Shown here: piece after piece, positions 5,484-8,118 of the stretch
How the letters are laid out: every line of letters starts with the position of its first letter
How positions within the stretch are numbered: the stretch's first letter is position 1
Source of the DNA: Thermoflexales bacterium
GTDB lineage: Bacteria > Chloroflexota > Anaerolineae > Fen-1058
DNA length: 8,118 bases
Direction: 5' to 3'
Assembly: GCA_017999195.1 (NCBI GenBank)
Contig: JAGOBP010000161.1
Coordinates: 1-8,118 of the forward strand
Made by a program: the position numbers and the translations under genes
Notes under the pieces: model-generated
Databases searched by the model: none
The model's input: the letters and a program-made list of their open reading frames with translations, nothing else
What the model was told of the DNA's origin: nothing

Positions 5484-6944
5484 ATGCCTAAACTGACTTC
5501 CCGGTTGCTTGTATTAAGTGCCCTGGCGCTCGTGGCCGTTGGCCTGTTTTTGGGCGTGGCGGCCAGCCGCGGGCACACCGGCTTTCCCCTCGACGATGGC
5601 TGGATTCATCAGACCTATGCGCGCAACTGGGCTCAGACTGGGCAGTTGGCTTACGTTGCCGGTCAACCCAGCGCCGGATCAACAGCTCCCCTTTGGACGT
5701 TGCTCATCAGCATCGGTTATCGATTACCGATTGACCCGCTGCTGTGGACGTATGTATTAGGCGTGCTCAGCTTGGCGGTGACGGCGTGGTTGGCGTATCG
5801 CCTCGCGGCCCGATTGGTTCCTCAACGCCCGGCGGTTGCCTGGGCGTCCAGTCTGATTGTTGTGCTGGACTGGCATCTCATCTGGGCGGCTGCCTCAGGC
5901 ATGGAAACCGCGCTGTTTTGCGCGCTGACCTTGTTAGTGATTGATCGCGTTCAGGCCGGAGCATCTGGTTGGTCGATCGGGTGGTGGGGAGGGCTGTTGA
6001 TTTTGACTCGGCCAGAGGGCCTAATATTGCTCGGCCTCGCGGCGTTGGTGGTGCTCAGCCGATCGGATCGTGGCGGTTTTAAGGCTGTATTCCAGTTATT
6101 GGTTGTCACCGCGATCACGCTGTCGCCGGGGCTGTGGTTCAACTGGCTGGCGGGCGGCACCTTGTTTCCCAACACGTTTTACGCCAAGCAAAGTGAGTAT
6201 GCCGTCTTGCTGAGCAGCGTGCCGGTCTGGTTGGAGGCGGTGGGCCAGTTGTTGATCGCGCCGCTGGCAGGGGGCCTGTTCCTGCTAATGCCGGGCTTGT
6301 TCTATTGGCTGATTCGACGCCCCGTGCTGAGTTTTAGCCGCGTTGACTGGCCGAAGTGGCTGCCCTTGATCTGGATCGCCGCTCACACCAGCGTCTACGC
6401 CTTGCGTTTGCCGGTGCATTATCAACATGGGCGGTATCTCATTCCGATTATTCCGGTGTTGGCGATCTATGGCGCAACCGGTGTGGCTCGGTTAATGGAG
6501 CGCCGCGCGGGCCGGTGGGGGCGGCTGCTCGATCGGGTGTGGGTGGTCTCGATCGTGCTGATTGTGATCGGGTATGTGCCGATCGGCGCAGTGACTTACG
6601 CGCTGGATGTATCGATTATCGATGCTGAAATGGTGGCGGTTGCGAAATGGCTCGACGTGAACACGCCGCCACAGGCCGTCATCGCCGCGCATGATATCGG
6701 TGCGATTGGATACTTTGCGCGGCGCCCATTGCTGGATCTGGCTGGCCTGATCTCGCCGGAGGTGATTCCGTTCATTCGGGATGAAGCGCGCTTGTTCAAC
6801 TGGCTGCAAACGCAGGGCGCGCACTACTTGGTGACCTTTCCGGGCTGGTACCCGCAGTTGGTGCAAAGGCCCGGTCTTTTGCCGGTGTTTGCCGGCGATG
6901 CGGCCGCCAGCCCGGATCACCTTACGGTGTATGCGGTTCGCTAG
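5484..6944 (+). CDS. GT-C type membrane glycosyltransferase with DD and PNTFYAK motifs
   Basis: A 486-residue polytopic membrane protein, probably a lipid-phosphate-sugar-dependent glycosyltransferase acting outside the membrane. The first helix is at about 8-27. Then come the loop LDDGWIHQTYARN (36-48, candidate catalytic acidic pair D37-D38), SAGSTAPLWT (63-72), SGMET (138-142), RPEG (176-179), FPNTFYAK (228-235) and HGRYLIPIIP (315-324). The last helix is about 352-374, followed by a soluble C-terminal part with AHDIGAIGYF (402-411). This motif order is that of GT-C families including the mycobacterial arabinosyltransferase AftB-like group and bacterial PMT_2 proteins. Substrate is unknown. 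ATG 5484 was chosen because an in-frame TTG at 5439 lies in the loop of the hairpin and adds a non-conserved tail. No Shine-Dalgarno is visible before 5484, so initiation is unusual or depends on read-through from upstream. Confidence 0.8.
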   Translation: MPKLTSRLLVLSALALVAVGLFLGVAASRGHTGFPLDDGWIHQTYARNWAQTGQLAYVAGQPSAGSTAPLWTLLISIGYRLPIDPLLWTYVLGVLSLAVTAWLAYRLAARLVPQRPAVAWASSLIVVLDWHLIWAAASGMETALFCALTLLVIDRVQAGASGWSIGWWGGLLILTRPEGLILLGLAALVVLSRSDRGGFKAVFQLLVVTAITLSPGLWFNWLAGGTLFPNTFYAKQSEYAVLLSSVPVWLEAVGQLLIAPLAGGLFLLMPGLFYWLIRRPVLSFSRVDWPKWLPLIWIAAHTSVYALRLPVHYQHGRYLIPIIPVLAIYGATGVARLMERRAGRWGRLLDRVWVVSIVLIVIGYVPIGAVTYALDVSIIDAEMVAVAKWLDVNTPPQAVIAAHDIGAIGYFARRPLLDLAGLISPEVIPFIRDEARLFNWLQTQGAHYLVTFPGWYPQLVQRPGLLPVFAGDAAASPDHLTVYAVR

Positions 6945-6946
6945 GC

Positions 6947-6976
6947 TTGTCTTGGCTCTGCGGTTTATGATATACT
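6947..6976 (+). promoter_or_regulatory. Extended -10 promoter for the response regulator operon
   Basis: TATACT at 6971-6976 is preceded by TGA (6968-6970), forming an extended -10 element. TTGTCT at 6947-6952 is a four-of-six match to the -35 consensus with an 18-base spacer. It starts two bases after the stop of the glycosyltransferase gene. Expected transcription start is near 6983, giving a leader of about 33 bases. Confidence 0.65.
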
Positions 6977-6984
6977 AGCCGCAG
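6958..6984 (+). promoter_or_regulatory. Inverted repeat CTGCGG-N15-CCGCAG flanking the -10 box, possible operator
   Basis: The perfect 6-base arms at 6958-6963 and 6979-6984 are spaced 21 bases start to start, about two helical turns, and are centred on the first base of the -10 hexamer. A dimeric regulator bound here would cover the promoter. As an RNA hairpin it would be weak because the loop is 15 bases. Confidence 0.4.
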
Positions 6985-7015
6985 TGCGAAATTGGCAGGC
7001 AGGTACAGGTGTCGT

Positions 7016-7732
7016 GTGACCAAAATCACGATTTTAATCGTAGATGATCACCAGATTTTCCGTCAGGGCTTGCGGGACAGTTTGTCGCTGGATGACGGGA
7101 TTGAGGTGGTGGGCGAAGCACCCGACGGGGAAACGGCGTTGCAGCTGGCCGTGCAGCTCAAGCCGCAGGTGGTGATCACCGATGTCAATTTGCCTGGCCT
7201 TAATGGCTTGCAAGTTGCGCAACGGTTGCGGCGCGAAGCACCCGATACGTACACGCTGATCTTGACTGCTTATGATGACGAGGAGCAGTTGTTTCATGCG
7301 GTGCGGGCCGGTGCGCACGGCTTCTTCTCCAAGGACATCAGCCCCCAGCATATCTTGTCAGCGGTGCGTGACATCGTGGCTGGCAAGTATGTGATGGGTA
7401 ACAAGGTCATGGAAGAAGAAGAAGTGACACCCTGGGTGATCAAAGCCAGTGAGCGCTATGCGCCTATCTTCGGCGATGAAGTGCAAGAAGCGTTCATGCC
7501 GTTGTCGCCGCGTGAGATGGAAATCGTGCAGTACATTACGCGCGGCTTGAGCAATAAACTCATCGCGCACAAGCTGGGCATCAGTCATCAGACGGTCAAG
7601 AATCATATGACTTCCATCCTCCGCAAGCTGGACGTTGAGGATCGCACGCAGGCCGCAATTTATGCCCTACGGCACGGCTGGGTGCGCTTGCAAGATACGC
7701 AGACCATACCCGGTAAAGACGACATTCAATAA
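7016..7732 (+). CDS. NarL/DegU-family two-component response regulator
   Basis: A 238-residue cytoplasmic transcription regulator. Residues about 4-120 form a receiver domain: acidic pair D10-D11, phosphorylation site D56 in ITDVNLPGLNG, switch threonine T84 and conserved lysine K106. Residues about 161-225 form a LuxR-type helix-turn-helix: LSPREMEIVQYITRGLSNK (163-181), then IAHKLGISHQTVKNHMTSIL with the recognition helix at about 190-203. All key residues are intact. The linker of about 40 residues is longer than usual and has an acidic run, EEEE at 133-136. GTG 7016 is preferred over an in-frame TTG at 6992. The protein begins sensibly with TKITILIVDDH, AGGT lies 5 bases upstream, and the TTG would be within ten bases of the predicted transcript start. 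Its partner is most likely the kinase gene 22 bases downstream. Target genes are unknown. Confidence 0.92.
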   Translation: MTKITILIVDDHQIFRQGLRDSLSLDDGIEVVGEAPDGETALQLAVQLKPQVVITDVNLPGLNGLQVAQRLRREAPDTYTLILTAYDDEEQLFHAVRAGAHGFFSKDISPQHILSAVRDIVAGKYVMGNKVMEEEEVTPWVIKASERYAPIFGDEVQEAFMPLSPREMEIVQYITRGLSNKLIAHKLGISHQTVKNHMTSILRKLDVEDRTQAAIYALRHGWVRLQDTQTIPGKDDIQ

Positions 7733-7741
7733 TTCGTGTGC

Positions 7742-7747
7742 AGGAGA
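7742..7747 (+). promoter_or_regulatory. Shine-Dalgarno AGGAGA for the sensor kinase gene
   Basis: AGGAGA lies 7 bases before GTG 7755 and fixes that start, although GTG is the only initiator codon close by in this frame. Confidence 0.8.
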
Positions 7748-7754
7748 AACGCGC

Positions 7755-8118
7755 GTGGCAAACCCTCCCAAGAAAATGCCGACGCCCAGTCCGACGCTAT
7801 CGCCTACTCAACAACTTGAGGAGGATGCGCGCGGTGAACTGGAGCAGGCCCAGAAAGAACTCAAAGAAATTGACGTGCTGATCCAGCAGACCAGCTCCGA
7901 GGTTGAGCGGTTGGCACAGCGTAATGCGCAGGCGGCCGGTCATCTTAAGCAAATGGAAGTGGCGCTGGACACCGTCCCGCGCGCCGATTTACAGGGCGCG
8001 TACACTACGGCTATGGATGCGCAGAAGCGCTTGTTCATGATGCGCGGGCAGCTGGAGAAACTCCAGAGCGATCAGACGAACATCGGCCGCTATGTGATGC
8101 ATTTGCGTCGGATTACGG
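7755..8118 (+). CDS. DegS-like soluble sensor histidine kinase, N-terminal part (3' partial)
   Basis: The first 121 residues of a protein that continues past the window. Residues 1-18 are rich in proline and threonine. Residues about 20-71 are a long charged helix with heptad-like leucines (LEQAQKELKEIDVLI, then VERLAQRNAQ). After a DTVPRADL turn (72-79) a second helix follows (DAQKRLFMMRGQLEKLQSDQ, 88-107). No membrane segment or signal peptide is present, so a cytoplasmic location is expected. A coiled-coil N-terminus directly after a NarL/DegU regulator is the arrangement of DegS-type kinases, whose HisKA_3 and ATPase domains would lie downstream. The kinase domains are not visible, so the assignment rests on context and the coiled coil. 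It is co-transcribed with the regulator, given the 22-base gap and lack of a terminator. Confidence 0.75.
   Translation, partial: MANPPKKMPTPSPTLSPTQQLEEDARGELEQAQKELKEIDVLIQQTSSEVERLAQRNAQAAGHLKQMEVALDTVPRADLQGAYTTAMDAQKRLFMMRGQLEKLQSDQTNIGRYVMHLRRIT

Noticed and set aside
6992..7015. TTG 6992 as start of the response regulator
   Set aside because: It would be within about ten bases of the predicted transcript start and adds eight residues ahead of a standard receiver N-terminus. GTG 7016 fits better.

Overview
The window most resembles a chromosomal stretch of a bacterium of the phylum Chloroflexota (Anaerolineae or Chloroflexia type). This is inferred from gene content and was not tested by any search. 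The clues are GT-C membrane glycosyltransferases of the kind abundant in that phylum, a large secreted protein made of fibronectin-III-like modules with a short Pro-Leu-Val-basic C-terminal tail, and a NarL/DegU-type response regulator followed by a soluble coiled-coil histidine kinase. Base composition is moderately GC-rich by eye. All genes lie on the + strand and are tightly packed, with gaps of about 20-85 bases. No tRNA, rRNA, CRISPR array or mobile element was seen.

Layout: (1) bases 1-1415 carry the 3' part of a polytopic GT-C type glycosyltransferase that begins before the window. (2) A short gap holds a near-consensus sigma-A promoter (TTGACT, 17 bases, TATACT) and a good Shine-Dalgarno. 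(3) Bases 1501-5400 encode a 1299-residue exported protein: signal peptide, six FnIII-like modules, a CBM9/DOMON-like beta-sandwich insert, four more FnIII-like modules, and a tail ending in TPLVRK. (4) A strong hairpin, probably a terminator, follows 18 bases after its stop. (5) Bases 5484-6944 encode a second GT-C type glycosyltransferase with a DD catalytic-loop motif and a PNTFYAK motif. (6) A gap with an extended -10 promoter, bracketed by a 6-bp inverted repeat, leads to (7) a response regulator at 7016-7732 and, 22 bases on, (8) the N-terminal part of its likely sensor kinase, which runs off the window at 8118.

How they may fit together: the first three genes all belong to the cell envelope. 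The two GT-C enzymes would use lipid-linked sugars on the outer face of the membrane. The modular protein would sit outside the cell or on its surface, possibly binding glycans. Whether the enzymes glycosylate that protein or build an unrelated envelope glycan cannot be decided from sequence. The two-component pair has its own promoter and looks like a separate operon. Nothing here proves that it controls the envelope genes.

The best candidates for something little described are the modular protein with its interrupted array and C-terminal tail, and the inverted repeat around the regulator's -10 box. No obviously new enzymatic or defence system was found.
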